The notes: generated by a model not told the origin, from the sequence alone. Counted from the first letter of the stretch, positions 23,400 through 35,717 are shown. The stretch: 64,000 nucleotides of DNA from Gentiana macrophylla (GCA_026214975.1 JAOBSW010000755.1:116607-180606); one strand, 5' to 3'. Program-made: numbers and translations.

Positions 23400-25147
23400 T
23401 GATGAGGCTAAAATCCACCCAACAAAAACAATTTATAAAGACTCGAAACCGTGGGTAAACTAACTCTCTAACCGGCAGTGTACCGGGTCGATTGCTAGAA
23501 TAGCTACAGGAGTACGCGGTCGAACGCAAAGGAATCGTGCTTGCAAGTACCAAAGTGAACGTAATGCTTAGTCTAGGTGATAGATGTTCTTAAGGTTTTG
23601 TTTACTACAACGACACTAAGTGATTCTAACTAACGAGTCTAGAGATAAAAAGAACGAAAGAAGATTAAACTACTAGGTTTTAACGATAAATTAAGGGACA
23701 TAGCCGAACCATGATCAAAATAGCTAGTTTCACCCAATGGAATGACAAAACCGGGAGTGTGCAATAAACGAACAAACTCTTACATTCAATTTCACGGGTA
23801 CGTACTCCTAATCCCGGTGCTAAGGTCTGAACAACTCTTCCCCAACACCTTATGCCAAGTCAACTAACCTTCCCTAAGGAAGATTCATTCACAAGACAAT
23901 ATATACACGAGAGCCGTTTAAACGTTAAAACGAGTAACCTCGCACTACAATGCGATCCTAGAACCCTTTTCCCACACCCCTCTCTCTGAACAACTCTCAA
24001 GATTGATGTGTGTGATTTTTGACCTAGGTGATCAATCTAGCCCAAATCCGTTATAACGAGTTCTAGGACATGAAACATGCAAGATACAACAATAAAAAGC
24101 ACTACCCACTCCCAGTTTCATCACCCAAAGGGTGATTTCATCAAATTTCACATGATTCGACTATGTAGGTGTTTAGCTACTCATTATACTAATCAAAACA
24201 TGCATAAAACAGTAAATAAGAGCCATAACAAGTAAAAGAGAAGAGAAATATACCATAAAATTGTAGAAATTCGAGTTGAGATCCAAAAAGTACAAAATAA
24301 AAAAGTAATTAAAAGGTGGTCTCTTAGTGTTTGGAATGAAAATCTAAGCTAGGAAATGGAAATATTAAGCTAAGATGTTGTTGATTTACACTAAGAGAGA
24401 GTATTCTAAACTATTACATAAATCGAGCAAGAAATGGGTAGAGTTTTGCTAAGAAAAAGCTAGATATCCAAGAAATAGTCTAAGGGGGGTATTTATAGGT
24501 GGGGGAAAAATCTACAGAAAAATCGGTCCAAACGCGCGTTTGGGAGCTGGAACGGGCGTTTGGAATCTTCAACGCGGCGTTTCGCTTAGTTGGCACGCGC
24601 TAAGCGCATATAAATTCTCAGGCGGTGGACTTGACTGTTCTTCATCTGGACCGCGCATTTGGGTGACTTGGAACGTGCTTTTAGAAGTTTCAAACGCGCG
24701 TTTAAGGTGATTTCAAACGCGCGTTTGGAGGGCTTCAACTCTGAATCAAATCTGGACTTCTGGAACGCGCGTTTGGAGGGTTCAAACGCGCGTTTGAACC
24801 CCTGTTTCCCCAAATCTTCACTTTTCTTCCTTTTTTTGGGCCCTCGTCTTGCCTTGATCATGCTTTTTTACCACAAATCGTCACCTTCCAGGTCCTCGAG
24901 ACACCAATACCCTTCAATATCATAAACAACCACAAACATCCAAACAATTCCGGAGGGTAAAAGTGCTCGGGAATGGGGTTAATATCAACAAAAAGGGTAA
25001 GAATCCATCAAAGCAACGGATTCACTCCCCGTGCCATAAGCTCACGATATCACCCCGAAAACGGTCTAATTCACCCAAAATTGTGCTAAAAGTGTGGTAA
25101 ACGGGGGTAATTAATGCACCGAAGTCACGTAAAGTTGACTCCCATCA
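23400..25147 (-). repeat. 3' LTR of element 1
   Basis: 1748 bp, starting TGATGGGAGTCAAC at 25147 and ending CTCATCA at 23400. Preceded by a polypurine tract and flanked on the left by CATTT. A TATA box (CTATAAATAC on the minus strand, about 24490-24499) follows the palindrome array. Confidence 0.9.
24487..24797 (-). promoter_or_regulatory. U3 promoter of element 1: palindrome array + TATA
   Basis: Repeated CpG-rich palindromes with core ACGCGCGT: a perfect 16-mer CCAAACGCGCGTTTGG at 24528-24543, and further exact or near copies at about 24690, 24714, 24763 and 24783, plus weaker ones. On the minus strand the array lies directly upstream of the TATA box. Likely transcription-factor or element-protein binding sites (inference). 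Confidence 0.65.
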
Positions 25148-25148
25148 A

Positions 25149-25183
25149 CCCCCAGACTTAGCCTTTGCTCGCCCTCGAGTAAA
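25149..25183 (-). promoter_or_regulatory. Polypurine tract + hairpin (element 1, LTR-proximal)
   Basis: Minus strand: arms TTTACTCG/CGAGCAAA (8 bp with one mismatch), loop AGGG, followed by AAGTCTGGGGG at the LTR start. Confidence 0.65.
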
Positions 25184-26551
25184 CTAGGCATTTTAAAACA
25201 ACCAAGGGGTTCAAAGTTGTGACATAGGTGCTACTATCCACACCCTCTAGGTAACCACGAAGTAAGACACATGAACATTCCCACACCGGTACAACATTAT
25301 CAAGAAAATAGAGTGTGTGTGGTGCCGAGCTACATCCAAGTGTTCAAAATGATTTTCGGGGCTTGAATCCCGACCAAAGGTCTACCAACCGTCTCATATC
25401 AACCACCCTCTCCACTAATCAAGGTCACTAAGTTTGGACATAATCGGGTAGGACTTGAAGGGTTAGAACGTTAGGCTAGGGTAATTACGGTTAATCAAAA
25501 AGGGTAATTTGGGAACTGGAGAAAGAGAAGTACGAGTGAACCTAATCAACAAGTGTACCACTTTATCTCTACCATACAAACCACCCAAACTCCTTTTTGA
25601 TTTAATTAAACACTTTGGGAACCATAGGATACTAACATACCCGAACTCATTGCCACACTCAACTATATTTCAAGTGTTATGAGGTGAGATCGAATACATT
25701 AGCACCTATCTCACTATCCCAACTCCAACATCATAAAAATCACTTTTGAGCTCATCACTTTGATTCCAACCCTTCATTTTATAAAATCCAAACTCTTATT
25801 CATTGAGAACTTTCTAATTTATTTTGAACTTGGGTTTTTTTTTTTTTTTTGTTGAAAGAATGAAGAATTTCACAGATTTCTCTTTTCTTTTTGGGCCAAA
25901 CCCCAAACATTACACCCAATTGAGCTCCTCTTATCCTTATAGCTCCAAACCAAGAAAAACACCAACCCATCACAATATCATTTCCCCCACCCAACACTTG
26001 CCTTGGCAAGTCTGGCCTAACAAAAGACTAAGTCCACTCGTAAGGTGTAAATGAAGGGAATGTGACCATAATTAAGGCTCAAGGTAGGTTTCTGACTAAG
26101 TAACAAAACGGCTATAACCGAATGGTGGTCAGATCATTCTATCAAGTCTGAGAGGGGCTACGAAGGTCTAACGTTTCGGGATAAGGCTTATTTGGCTCTG
26201 GTTGGTCAAAGAGACGCCATGACCGTCATCCCGTATCCTACTTAGGTGAACCTTTCAATTTCGTCTCGAGACCAGTGATATGAGATGTGGTAGTAATCAA
26301 ATTGTGCACAAAGTGTAGCTTCACGTGAAATTAATAGACTCTATTCTCAAGATAATATCAAACCGAAGTGCACACGTTCGGGGCCCTACTAAGGTGGCCA
26401 TCACTCGAATATGGACATAGCACACACAACACAGTGTCGAAAACCCTTGAAAATTTTTAAAATTACACAAAAATCGACTCAAACCCGATCATAGGCTAAG
26501 TATACCACATATAAGGCACATTCAACAATAAAAACAAGAAAACGGCTAAGT

Positions 26552-26589
26552 CCCCCACCCCACACTTAAACGAAACACTGTCCTCAGTG
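26552..26589 (-). promoter_or_regulatory. Polypurine tract + hairpin (element 1, internal)
   Basis: Minus strand: arms CACTG/CAGTG (26576-26580, 26585-26589), loop AGGA, followed by TTTAAGTGTGGGGTGGGGG. About 1.4 kb inside the LTR-proximal copy; the DNA between them (25184-26551) is non-coding. Confidence 0.6.
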
Positions 26590-27150
26590 TGTGAGAGATA
26601 AGAAGCATAAAAGACTTAGATGTTTGACCAAAAGACCCGGAAGAAAGGCGCAACCGTGACTCGAAACTCATGATAACCTCGTATGAATCCATCCCGTAAC
26701 CTAGAGCGAGATCAACAGAAACAAAGACAGCGCATGCACGGGACAGAATCCGCGTGCTAAAAAGCAAGCAATAGGGTAAGCGGGTGCATAAAATAACGAG
26801 TCTAAGCCACAGTGACGAGATCAAAGCATAATGAGGGAGGATACGGGATATGCAATGGAAGGATACAATAGAATCAATAAAAAACAGGACATCCATGCAT
26901 TAAATATAAACCAATGATAATATTCTCGTCATCCCAAAGTATCAGTCAATGAAAAAGGAAAACATACACGGTCAAGCAGGCCTCATGGGCTCAAAAATAA
27001 GTGCGCGTGCATGCAAAAGTGAAGTGTGTTAAAGTATGATGAAAGAACGTCAAATAATGAAACATCAAAGTATAAAAGAGACAGACTAGTAAGTGAATAA
27101 AATAAAAATTGCATGAGATAACATGCTAGTCTGCTCCATGTCCCTGTACG

Positions 27151-28935
27151 TCAGTAGTGGAGTCCGGTGTGCCTGATGTTGGTGCAACCACAGCAGACTG
27201 CACTCTCGGTCTGTGTAGGTCCTGCAACACCTGTCCTAACTACCTCCGCCCCAGCTGCCTCTGTCCCAGCCCTATCTGTGCCCATCAGATCATCCAAATC
27301 AATATCAACAAACCCCTCGTCTAGCTTATCAACAAATGACTCCTCTATGACCCGCTGCAAATCCTCCTCAATCTCCGGGGTATACTGAAACGGTGAAATA
27401 TCCAGATCCAATGAAGGGAGTTCAACCCCCATTTCCTGAGCTAATACCTGCTGATTCTCCACTATGCCATTCAGTGTCACCCTCAGACTGTCCATCCAAT
27501 CTCTCTATTTATGCGCAATCAGAAGCCCCTGCCGCTCACTAAGCCATGGTCCCCCGGTAGTAGGTGTAGAAGGTGGAGGTGTAGGTGTGGTGGAAGGTCC
27601 AATAGTAGAAGGAGGAGGTGGGGGTATCGTAGTGGTAGTAGTGGAGGAAATGACAGGAGGAGGTATGGGGAGTGTGGTGGAAGTAGTGGGGTGGTGGGGC
27701 GGAGGACGGTGTGAATAGGTCGTGGGGTGGGTCTGGGAGGTTTGGAAGCGGTGCGGGCATTGAATGGCTTAAGCATCACGGGGAGAGTCTTCTTCCTCAG
27801 GATCTGATCATCTGGATATTCCTTTACCGATGCTCCCTTGCACAAGCCATGAATAAGGTAAGGGCACATGATCATCCGACGCTTGACCTTCTGGTTTTCT
27901 CTAAATTCCTCGAAAATGGTTTTCCCGACATCTACCTTCAGATTATAGTGTAGAGCATACAACAATTGCAAATCCTTGATGTTGAAATGTGTTATGTTGT
28001 CCTTTGGTAGCAGACGGTTCTGAGAAAACTTTGCCTTTACTTTCCACTCATCAGGCCAGTTTGTCGTCACCAGTTGACTTCTCAAATTGCTCCCTTTTGA
28101 AACCCACTGTAAGTCAGGATTAATGGCCTTCCTCATCTCCTCTAATGGATCCGGAGTTTCAGTATTACCCCAATGTGATCTCGCCGCAAACCAACTGATA
28201 TAGTCTTGCCCCTCGAAAGCAGGTATCCGGTAATAATCATTGATGGCCTTGACGGACCACGGGACATTGACCCCTCTCACCTTGATGAAACCGGACTCAA
28301 GATTGGCCACACTAAAGTTTGCATACCATTCCCGGACTAATGACAGATTGAGATTCCCATCCGGCTCGTAAATCAAATTATTCCACCCTCTCTTCCTCAA
28401 ATCATCAATGAAAGCTTTAGGCACAGCTTTGATGTCTAGCCCCCTCTCATAACACATATTCTTCACAGGATGTACTCATTGTAATTTGAGAAAGCAACCG
28501 GTGAGTTAAAACGCTGCTCGAAAGGGATAATGTCATTAGGAGGAGGGGTTAGAGGAGGGTCTTGCTCGGGGGTACTCAGTGGAGGGGTAGTCTGTGGAGG
28601 AGGTGGAGCACGTGCCGTTACTGTTTTGGCTTGCAAGTGTGCCAATGGCACATCACTCTCAAGGTCCGTAGCCTCCTCACTATCACTACTATCACTACTG
28701 GTGTTCCTCCCCTCGGTATCTGGCTCAAAATCCTCGTCTGAGGTCTCATCTCTCAACTGTCCCGCTGGCCTAAGGGCTCGAGGATTCCTACTATAAACTG
28801 TATCACTGATGCGAATACCACCGTAGGTATCCGAGGCTGAACTAGGGTTTTCTGCTTTTTCGGAATATGCCTTGTCACCGGCTATTTCCCCTTACCTTTA
28901 CCCTCAGTTCCCTTACGTTTAGTTTCCCTCACCAT
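27151..28935 (-). pseudogene. Env-like ORF of element 1 (Athila post-pol ORF), broken
   Basis: Start taken at ATG 28935 (MVRETKRKG), matching MVRKAVAKR of the intact homologue in element 2. An acidic Ser/Asp segment (28756-28463) precedes the conserved core (28466-27800) with YANFSVANLESGFIKVRGVNVP, FSQNRLLPKDNITHFNIKDL and MCPYLIHGLCKGA, then a Pro/His/Thr-rich stretch and a C-terminal helix-rich tail (27495-27151, WMDSLRVTLNGIVENQQVL). Frame changes near 28740, 28463 and 27520 and early stops make it non-functional. The family is the plant-transposon protein found after pol in Athila elements. It is called 'env-like' from its position; no signal peptide or membrane span is visible. Confidence 0.75.
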
Positions 28936-29506
28936 CACTGAATGTACCCAAACACCACCAAACAACCAAATCATAAACAAAACCGACCCGGTTATCATCC
29001 AACCGGGATTTCAAAACAAACCAACCAACCAAAACGAAACCCCACGAGAGCCACACCATTCATTATCGACCAACAAACAAAGCAAAACAAACAGAAACAG
29101 GATACACAATCAATAATCAATAAATAACGGGATAGGGGTGTTAAACCAAAATAGGCAAAAACTAACCCTAACCGAAACTTAAACGTAAAACCAAAATATA
29201 CATGTTCTATGCTTAAAAGAGACGATAAGAATGACTTGGAGCGAAGAACGAGCCTCAAAACGTCAAAATTGGTCAAATTCGACCTTGGCAAAAAATTGCC
29301 AAAACTGTCGATCGAATCAAGGATTTGGTGGATTTGTTGTTGGATTGGCTTGAAGAAATCAAAAGAAGAGATCGAGAGGTGTTGTTTGGACTTTAAATCG
29401 CCAAAAACGGTTGAGAATTGAAGGATTTCGAGTGAAAAAGGGGGGGAGCGGCTGCCGGAACGGTTAGGGTTGAAGAAAAACGCGTCTGAAACGCTGGGTT
29501 GAGGTG

Positions 29507-29730
29507 CAAGGTATTTAAAGGGGATGAACCCAAACGCGCGTTTGGAATGATTGGAACGCGTGTTTCGCATGTCCAAACGCGCGTTTCGCAGGTGAAACGT
29601 GCGTTTGGGACGAGAAAACAAGAACAGAGAGTTGAGGCTTCAAACGCGCGTTTGAGATGGTTCTAAACGCGCGTTTGGCAGGAAAAAGTTGTAAACGCAC
29701 GTTTGAAAGGGTTAAGCGGGCGTTTGGACC
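29507..29730 (-). promoter_or_regulatory. Internal promoter-like region of element 1: palindrome array + TATA
   Basis: Eight copies or variants of the same AAACGCGCGTTT palindrome as in the LTR (near 29531, 29554, 29574, 29595, 29641, 29664, 29692, 29714). Downstream on the minus strand is a TATA-like TTTAAATACC (about 29511-29520), then about 580 bp of leader before the env-like ATG. The array lies after pol and before the env-like ORF, mirroring U3. Confidence 0.6.
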
Positions 29731-29827
29731 AGAAACTAGGAAATCACAAGATTTCTACCCCACACTTGATTCTAACCGCCCCGATACCACTAGAAACATC
29801 AAACTCACTCAACAAACTACGAAATGG

Positions 29828-29873
29828 TGGGTTGCCTCCCCCAAGCGCCTTTGTTTTACGTCGTTGGCTCGAC
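29828..29873 (-). promoter_or_regulatory. Conserved post-pol motif GTCGAGCCAACGAC (element 1)
   Basis: Begins about 105 bp after the pol stop on the minus strand: GTCG-AGCCAA-CGAC stem-loop, then ACGTAAAACAAAGGCGC and GGGGGAGGCAACCC. I recall very similar strings after pol in other plant Athila elements. Confidence 0.6.
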
Positions 29874-29978
29874 AAGATGGATTATACGGTGGCAACTTTT
29901 ACAAAGTTATACCGTTGGCATGAGACGAGAAAGGGTAGAAAGAAGGAAAGAGGGATTAAGGATTATACGTGTCAAGAT

Positions 29979-31321
29979 TTAGAGTCCGTGACAAGACTTA
30001 CAAGATTCATCACAAGGTATGGGGTCTTCAAGGTGCACTATTTCTAGTGCTTCATCGTAAGGCAACCTCTCATACCTTTTCAACCGCAAGCCATTGGTGG
30101 TGAAAGTGCCAAACTTAGGATGGGTGATTTCAATAGCACCGGACGGATAGACTTTCGACACAACATAGGGACCGGACCACCTAGACTTCAACTTCCCTTG
30201 GAAAAGATGCAAAAGAGTATTGTAGAATAAGACTTCGTCACCCTCATTGAAAACACGAGGTTTAATCAACTTATCATGGAGTAACTTAGTCTTTTCTTTA
30301 TACTTCGTGGAAAGGTCATAAGCACAAAGGCGGAACTCATCTAGTTCATTCAATTGGGCCATACGCTTCTCACCAATTAAGGTGTCATCGAGGTTTAGCA
30401 TTTTGATGGCCCAAAAAGCCTTGTGTTCGATCTCTACGGGAAGATGACAAGACTTACCATAGACTATCATGTAGGGTGACATGCCTAGAGGTGTCTTAAA
30501 GGCTGTCCTATGGGGCCACAAAGCATCATCTAACTTTAAAGACCAACTCTTGACATTTGTGTCTACCGTCCTCTCCAAGATACGCTTAATACCCTTATTC
30601 GTGACTTCGACTTGACCACTCGTTTGGGGATGGTAAGCGGCACCTAACTTGTGTTTCACTACATACTTCTCTAAAAGTTTATCAAACGGCTTGTTGGCAA
30701 AATGGCTTCCATTATCACTGATTATAGCACGAGGCACCCCAAACCGACAAAAGATATTCTTTCGAAGAAAGCGGATAACAACATTCCTATCATTGGTGGG
30801 TGAGGCTAAGGCTTCGACCCATTTGGACACATAATCACACGCGACTAGGATGTACTTGTTACCACACGAAGAAGGATAGGGGCCCATGAAATCAATGCCC
30901 CACACGTCAAAAATCTCACACACTATGATCGGCTTCTGAGGCATTTCACTCCTTCTAGATATACGACCGGACCTTTGACAAGCATCACAAGATTTCACAT
31001 AAGCATGTGCGTCTCGGAATAGAGTGGGCCAATATAGCCCACTTTGCAACACTTTCAAAGCGGTCATTTGCCCCGAGAAATGGCCCCCGGCCTCTTTGTC
31101 GTGACAAAAAGAAAGTGCACTCAAAATTTCACTTTCCGGGATGCATCTCCTCAAAATGCCATCCGAACACAACCTATATAAACAAGGATCCTCCCACACA
31201 TACTTACCAACCTCACTAAGGAATTTACGCCTTTGGTTTGAGTTAAGGTCGGGATCTACAAAACCGCACTCGTGGTAGTTGACAAAAGAAGCAAACCAAG
31301 GACTACCTTTCTTACCGACTT
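29979..31321 (-). pseudogene. Integrase domain of element 1 pol
   Basis: 406 open codons. The integrase inserts element cDNA into the genome. Visible: zinc-binding HHCC region ([10 protein letters not shown] ... CDACQRSG), the catalytic triad in [18 protein letters not shown] and SGQVEVTNK, then the C-terminal region WALKMLNLD-like to [16 protein letters not shown] and a basic tail ending at 29979. All three acidic residues are intact, so this part looks recently functional. It is separated from RNase H by a frameshift near 31335. Confidence 0.9.
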
Positions 31322-32863
31322 TTAGAAAGTTGCCTTCTTAGCTGGAAGGAGGGTGTCAAGTGCATAAAGTTGCTCGTGAGGAAAAGAATCATTTATCTCC
31401 CTTTGTGCATTCACCAACTCCTCACTAAGCTCCATACGACTTAAGTGGTCGGCTACGACATTCTCACACCCTTTCCTATCACGGATCTCTAGATCAAACT
31501 CTTGCAAGAGCAAGATCCACCTCAAGAGACGGGGCTTGGCATCTTGCTTGGCAAAGAGATAACGCAAAGCGGCATGATCCGTGTGGACAACTACCCGAGA
31601 ACCTACGAGATGAGACCTAAACTTATCGAACGCAAAGACGACTGCTAATTAAAGCTCTTTTTCAGTGGTGGTGTAGTTTTGTTGGGCCGGATTCAAGGTG
31701 TGACTAGCATAAGCAATAGGCTTGAAGATTTTGTCGATCTTTTGACCGAGGACCGCACCAACCGCGGTGTCACTCGCTTCACACATGAGCTCAAATTCTT
31801 GATCCCACGTCGGGGCAACTAAGATAGGAGCGGATACAAGCAATTGCTTGAGCATCAAGAATGCTTCAACACAAGCTTGGTCGAAATCAAACGGGACGTC
31901 TTTTCCAAGAAGAAGAGTAAGAGGACGGGCTATTTTCGAGAAATCCTTAATGAACCTACGATAGAACCCCACATGGCCTAGAAAACCCCTAAGAGTCTTT
32001 AGGTTGGTGGGCATAGGAAGCTTAGCTATCGCTTCAACCTTAGCCTTGTCTACCTCTATACCCTTACTAGATATCTTATGCCCTAAGACTATCCCCTCCG
32101 TAACCATCAAATGACACTTCTCCCAATTTAGCACCAAATTCGTCTACTCACATCTTCTCAACACCTTTTCAAGATTATCTGGACATTCCTCAAAGGAATC
32201 ACCAAACACACTAAAATCATCCATAAAGACTTCTAAAAACTTTTCAATCATATCCGCAAATATGGCAACCATGCACCGTTGGAATGTCGCGGGTGCATTA
32301 CACAACCCAAAAGGCATCCTACGGAAGGAAAAGGTACCATAGGGGCAAGTATATGTAGTCTTTTCTTGGTCCTCTAAGGCCACATGTATTTGGTAATACC
32401 CACTAAACCCATCAAGAAAGCAATAAAAAGCATGACCACTCAATCTTTCCAACATTTCATCAATAAAAGGGAGGGGGAAATGATCTTTACGGGTTTGGTC
32501 ATTTAGCTTACGATAATCAATGCAAATTCTATGACCACTTACCAAACGCTTAGGCACCTCCTCACCCTTGTCATTGATTTCCACGGTCATACCTCCCTTC
32601 TTCGGCACCACTTGGGTGGGACTCACCCACTTGCTATCCGAGATGGCATAGATGATCCCTAGCTTCAACATCATGACCACATCCTTCCTCACAACCTCTT
32701 GGAGGTGTGGATTGAGCCTTCTTTGGGGTCGCCTTACCGGCTTTGCTCCATCTTCTAGAATAATCTTGTGTTGACAAATGGTGGGACTTATGCCCTTGAG
32801 ATCACACATCTTCCACCCAAAAGCACGTTTGTGCCTCTTAAGCATCTTCACTAACTCATCTTC
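31322..32863 (-). pseudogene. Reverse transcriptase and RNase H of element 1 pol
   Basis: RT motifs in order: ICIDYRKLND, FLDGFSGYYQI (canonical Tyr replaced by Phe), MPFGLCNAPATFQRCM and the catalytic FMDDFSVF (about 32205-32228). RNase H follows with CEASDTAVGAVLGQ, TTTEKEL and VHTDHAAL. In-frame stops interrupt it at 32864 (just before), 32144 (after RRCE) and 31649 (after KEL). These look like point mutations in an otherwise well-kept pol. Confidence 0.9.
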
Positions 32864-33910
32864 CTACAAAGCCGTTAGTGTAGCAGAAATAATCAAAGGA
32901 AGTAAATCATCATTTTCAAGAAAAACATACTTCAAATGGGGTGGAAGCGGCTTCATCTTCAAATCTCTTGGTGGGTCCTCAATTGATGGCTTCTCTAGCT
33001 CTCCTTCAAGCCCAAGATCAATCTTCTCGGTCCACTTTTCACCCAAGAAAGCCGCCTCTTCTAGCTCTATTGCTTCCTCTTCCAACTTTTCTTCTTCATC
33101 AAGTTCCGTACTCACTCTTGCCATGCATTCATCGGACTTATCTTTATATTCATGCATGTAGACATGTTCCGAAACGCAAGGATATATAGCATCAACAGAA
33201 AAATAGTCCTCGGTGCTCTCCTTAGGATGTTTCATGGCTTTATAAACATTGACCGCGACTTTTTCATCTCCAACTCTCAAAATAATCTCACCGCTTGAAA
33301 CATCTATCAAAGTCCTCCCGGTATTAAAAAAGGGACGTCCTAACAACAAAGGTGTTTTCGAGTCCATTTCCATATCTAGTACCACAAATCTACCGGGAAG
33401 GCAAACTTATCCACTTTCACTATGACATCCTCTATCACTCCCATAGGCTCCCTAATAGATCTATCCGCCATTTGAAGGGTCATCCCCGTTGGCTCCAACT
33501 CTCCTAGGTCAAGACTCTCATATATAGCACGGGGCATTAGGCTTACACTAGCCCCCAAATCACATAAGACACTAGGAAAATGAGTCGTACCAATAGTAAC
33601 CGGAATAGTAAAACTACCCTTTGTCTCTAACTTTCGGGGGAATCCTAGACTTTCCATCAAAAATAGCGGAACACTCTTCATTAAGACACACAAATTCTTG
33701 CATTTTACCCTTTTTAGTTAGCAACTCTTTTAAGAACTTACAATAAGAGGGCATGTTTGCAAGTGCTTCAAGAAAAGGAATGTTCAAATCAATTTTCCGC
33801 AAAATCTCAATAAATCGGGTTTGTGCCTTATTCAAGCAACTTTGTCTATGATTATTAGGAGGATAAGGGAGAGTAGTCAAATCAAAATATTTAGAAGGAG
33901 GAGGGATCAT
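32864..33910 (-). pseudogene. Aspartic protease region of element 1
   Basis: Cleaves the Gag-Pol polyprotein. The active site is DLGASVSLMP (about 33541-33570), the Asp-Leu-Gly-Ala-Ser variant usual in Athila. Downstream flap and body include TGMTLQMADRSI, then MDSKTPLLLGRPFFNT and an acidic linker to RT. Upstream is the region with QTRFIEILRKIDLNIPFLEAL. Frameshifts near 33635 and 33385 split it into three open pieces. Confidence 0.85.
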
Positions 33911-33959
33911 ACCTTTCTTACCTTTGGTGCGTGGGGAAGACGGCTCTTTTATTGGCTCT

Positions 33960-35717
33960 TTACCATTCTCTTCTAGTTGGTTCCTCCTCTTTCACATCAA
34001 TAACCACATAATCTCCCCTAGCTTGAGCTTCTTTCTTCTCCAATTCCTTCTTCTTGACATATTCCCCATGATCCTCGTCATCTTCAATCCCATCTATGTC
34101 ACCATCCATGGCCCCCGCTTCGGTCTCAATAGGAGCTTTTCTAGCTTTGTCCTCCCATAGGACTTTCTTTTCTCCATTCATCCTCAACACTTTACCACTT
34201 CGAGTTAAGATGGCGCTTACATTTCTCGGATTCTTTTCGGTGTTACTCGGTAAGCCGCCTTTCAACTGAACATGTTCCACCACTTGACCAAATTGAGTTT
34301 CTAGATTCTTGATGGCGGAACCATGCTTGTAGTTCATCTCAACCATGTCTTTCTTTATCTCCACAAAGTTTTTGTTCATTTGTTCCAATATGACATCGGT
34401 TGAACTCTTTTGAGGTATAGGAGCCAAAGGAGGAGGGTTTTGATAATTGTTAGAACCTTGTTGATTATACCCTCCTTGATGTTGCCTTTGGTGTGGAGGT
34501 TGATAGACTTGCCCATGTGAAGATTGGCTTTGATTTTGGCCTTGTCTATAACCTTGGTTTTGGCCTTGGTTTTGATTTCGGTTCCAACCTTAATTGTTGT
34601 TATTCCTTCAAGAACCATCACCTTGATTTCCATAATTCCCTCCTTGACCTTGTCCCACATAGTTCACATCTTGGGATTCTTCATACGGTTGCCCACCTTG
34701 TTGCTCCCCCATATATTGGCCTTGATAGGGGCTTTGCAATTGATTTTGATATTGGGGCCCCGTATTCCATTGCTCCATAGAACAAATACTCATCATCCTC
34801 TTAGCTAACTCATTCATGTTATCTTGAGATAGAGTACTAGGTTGCCCATGAGTTGAGGATTGAGGGTAAGCCATATTTTGAGCTTTGGTTGTCATCCTAC
34901 AATCCTTTGCCGAGTGTGGTCCGCTACAAATTTGGCAAAGCTTAGCACTCTCATTCTCCTTTTGCAATCTCCCCAACTGTTGCTCCATCGCTTGTACTTG
35001 AGCATGATATTGGTCATTTGCCTCAACTTCTTTCACTTCAACCAAACCGGGCTTCTTGCTTCTTGTCCCCTTTCTCCTTGACGATATGATTTGCCTCGAG
35101 GTCTCAGAAATTTTCTCAATTTGGTTCATGGCTACTTCGGGTACCATACTCATAATATCTCCATTGCATGAAGCATGCAAGGTACTTTGATGGACTTGAT
35201 CTAGACCCCGGAAGAAAGCATGAACTACCTCATAAAATCTTAATCCGTGCCCCGGGCACTCCCTCAACAAAGCCTTAAATCGGTCCCAAGACTCATGTAG
35301 CTCTTCTCCTTCATAAGCATTGAATGACATGATGGCTTCTTTCATATCCATGGTCTTCGATGGGGGGTAATACTTGAGTAGAAAAGTCTTAACTACTTCT
35401 TCCCATGTGTGTAAAGAATCGTTAGGCAACGAATCATACCACCGCTTAGCTTGCTCTTTCAAGGCGAACGGGAAAAGCATAAGTTTGAGCGCCTCATCAC
35501 TCACTCCATTGATCTTTGTTGATTTTAATATTTGGAGAAAGTGATCAATGAACAAATGAGGATTTTCTAAAGCGGTTCCCTTGAATATAGCATTATCTCC
35601 CAACAAATGTATGATATTTCTGTTCAGTTCCAAATTGTTGGCGGCCACCGGGGGCATTCGAATTGGACTATGCCCCATGTTTGCCGTAGGAGCTAACACA
35701 AAGTCTCTACAAGTCAA
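33960..35717 (-). pseudogene. Gag of element 1, N-terminus removed by element 2
   Basis: Capsid domain (Retrotrans_gag type): NPHLFIDHFLQIL, LFPFALKEQAKRWYDSLP, TWEEVVKTFLLKYYPPSK, ESWDRFKALLRECPGHGL. Then a zinc-knuckle-like CQICSGPHSAKDC (about 34900-34940), a Gln/Asn/Gly-rich tail, and an ILTRSGKV block near 34210. In-frame stops at 34608 and about 34588, frameshift near 33965. The first residues are lost because element 2 inserted at 35717. Confidence 0.85.

Larger units (their letters stand above)
23400..35717 (-). mobile_element. Element 1: Athila-like LTR retrotransposon (5' end missing)
   Basis: Minus-strand order: gag (from 35717, N-terminus cut off by element 2), protease, RT, RNase H, integrase to 29979, GTCG..CGAC motif, palindrome array with TATA box, env-like ORF (28935-27151), two hairpin + polypurine modules, 3' LTR (25147-23400). 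All domains are present and in Athila order, but the frames carry several in-frame stops and frameshifts. It is inserted in the LTR of element 0. Confidence 0.9.

Noticed and set aside
24528..24797. Regularly spaced short repeats considered as a CRISPR-like array
   Set aside because: Plant nuclear context, palindromic units with irregular spacing, located next to TATA boxes in LTRs.
26546..26896. 116-codon minus-strand ORF in the element 1 3' region
   Set aside because: No domain; lies in non-coding 3' DNA overlapping the hairpin + polypurine module.
28995..29621. 208-codon minus-strand ORF between pol and the env-like ORF of element 1
   Set aside because: It runs through the palindrome array and the leader; its composition is low-complexity and the equivalent region of element 2 has no matching open frame of that length.
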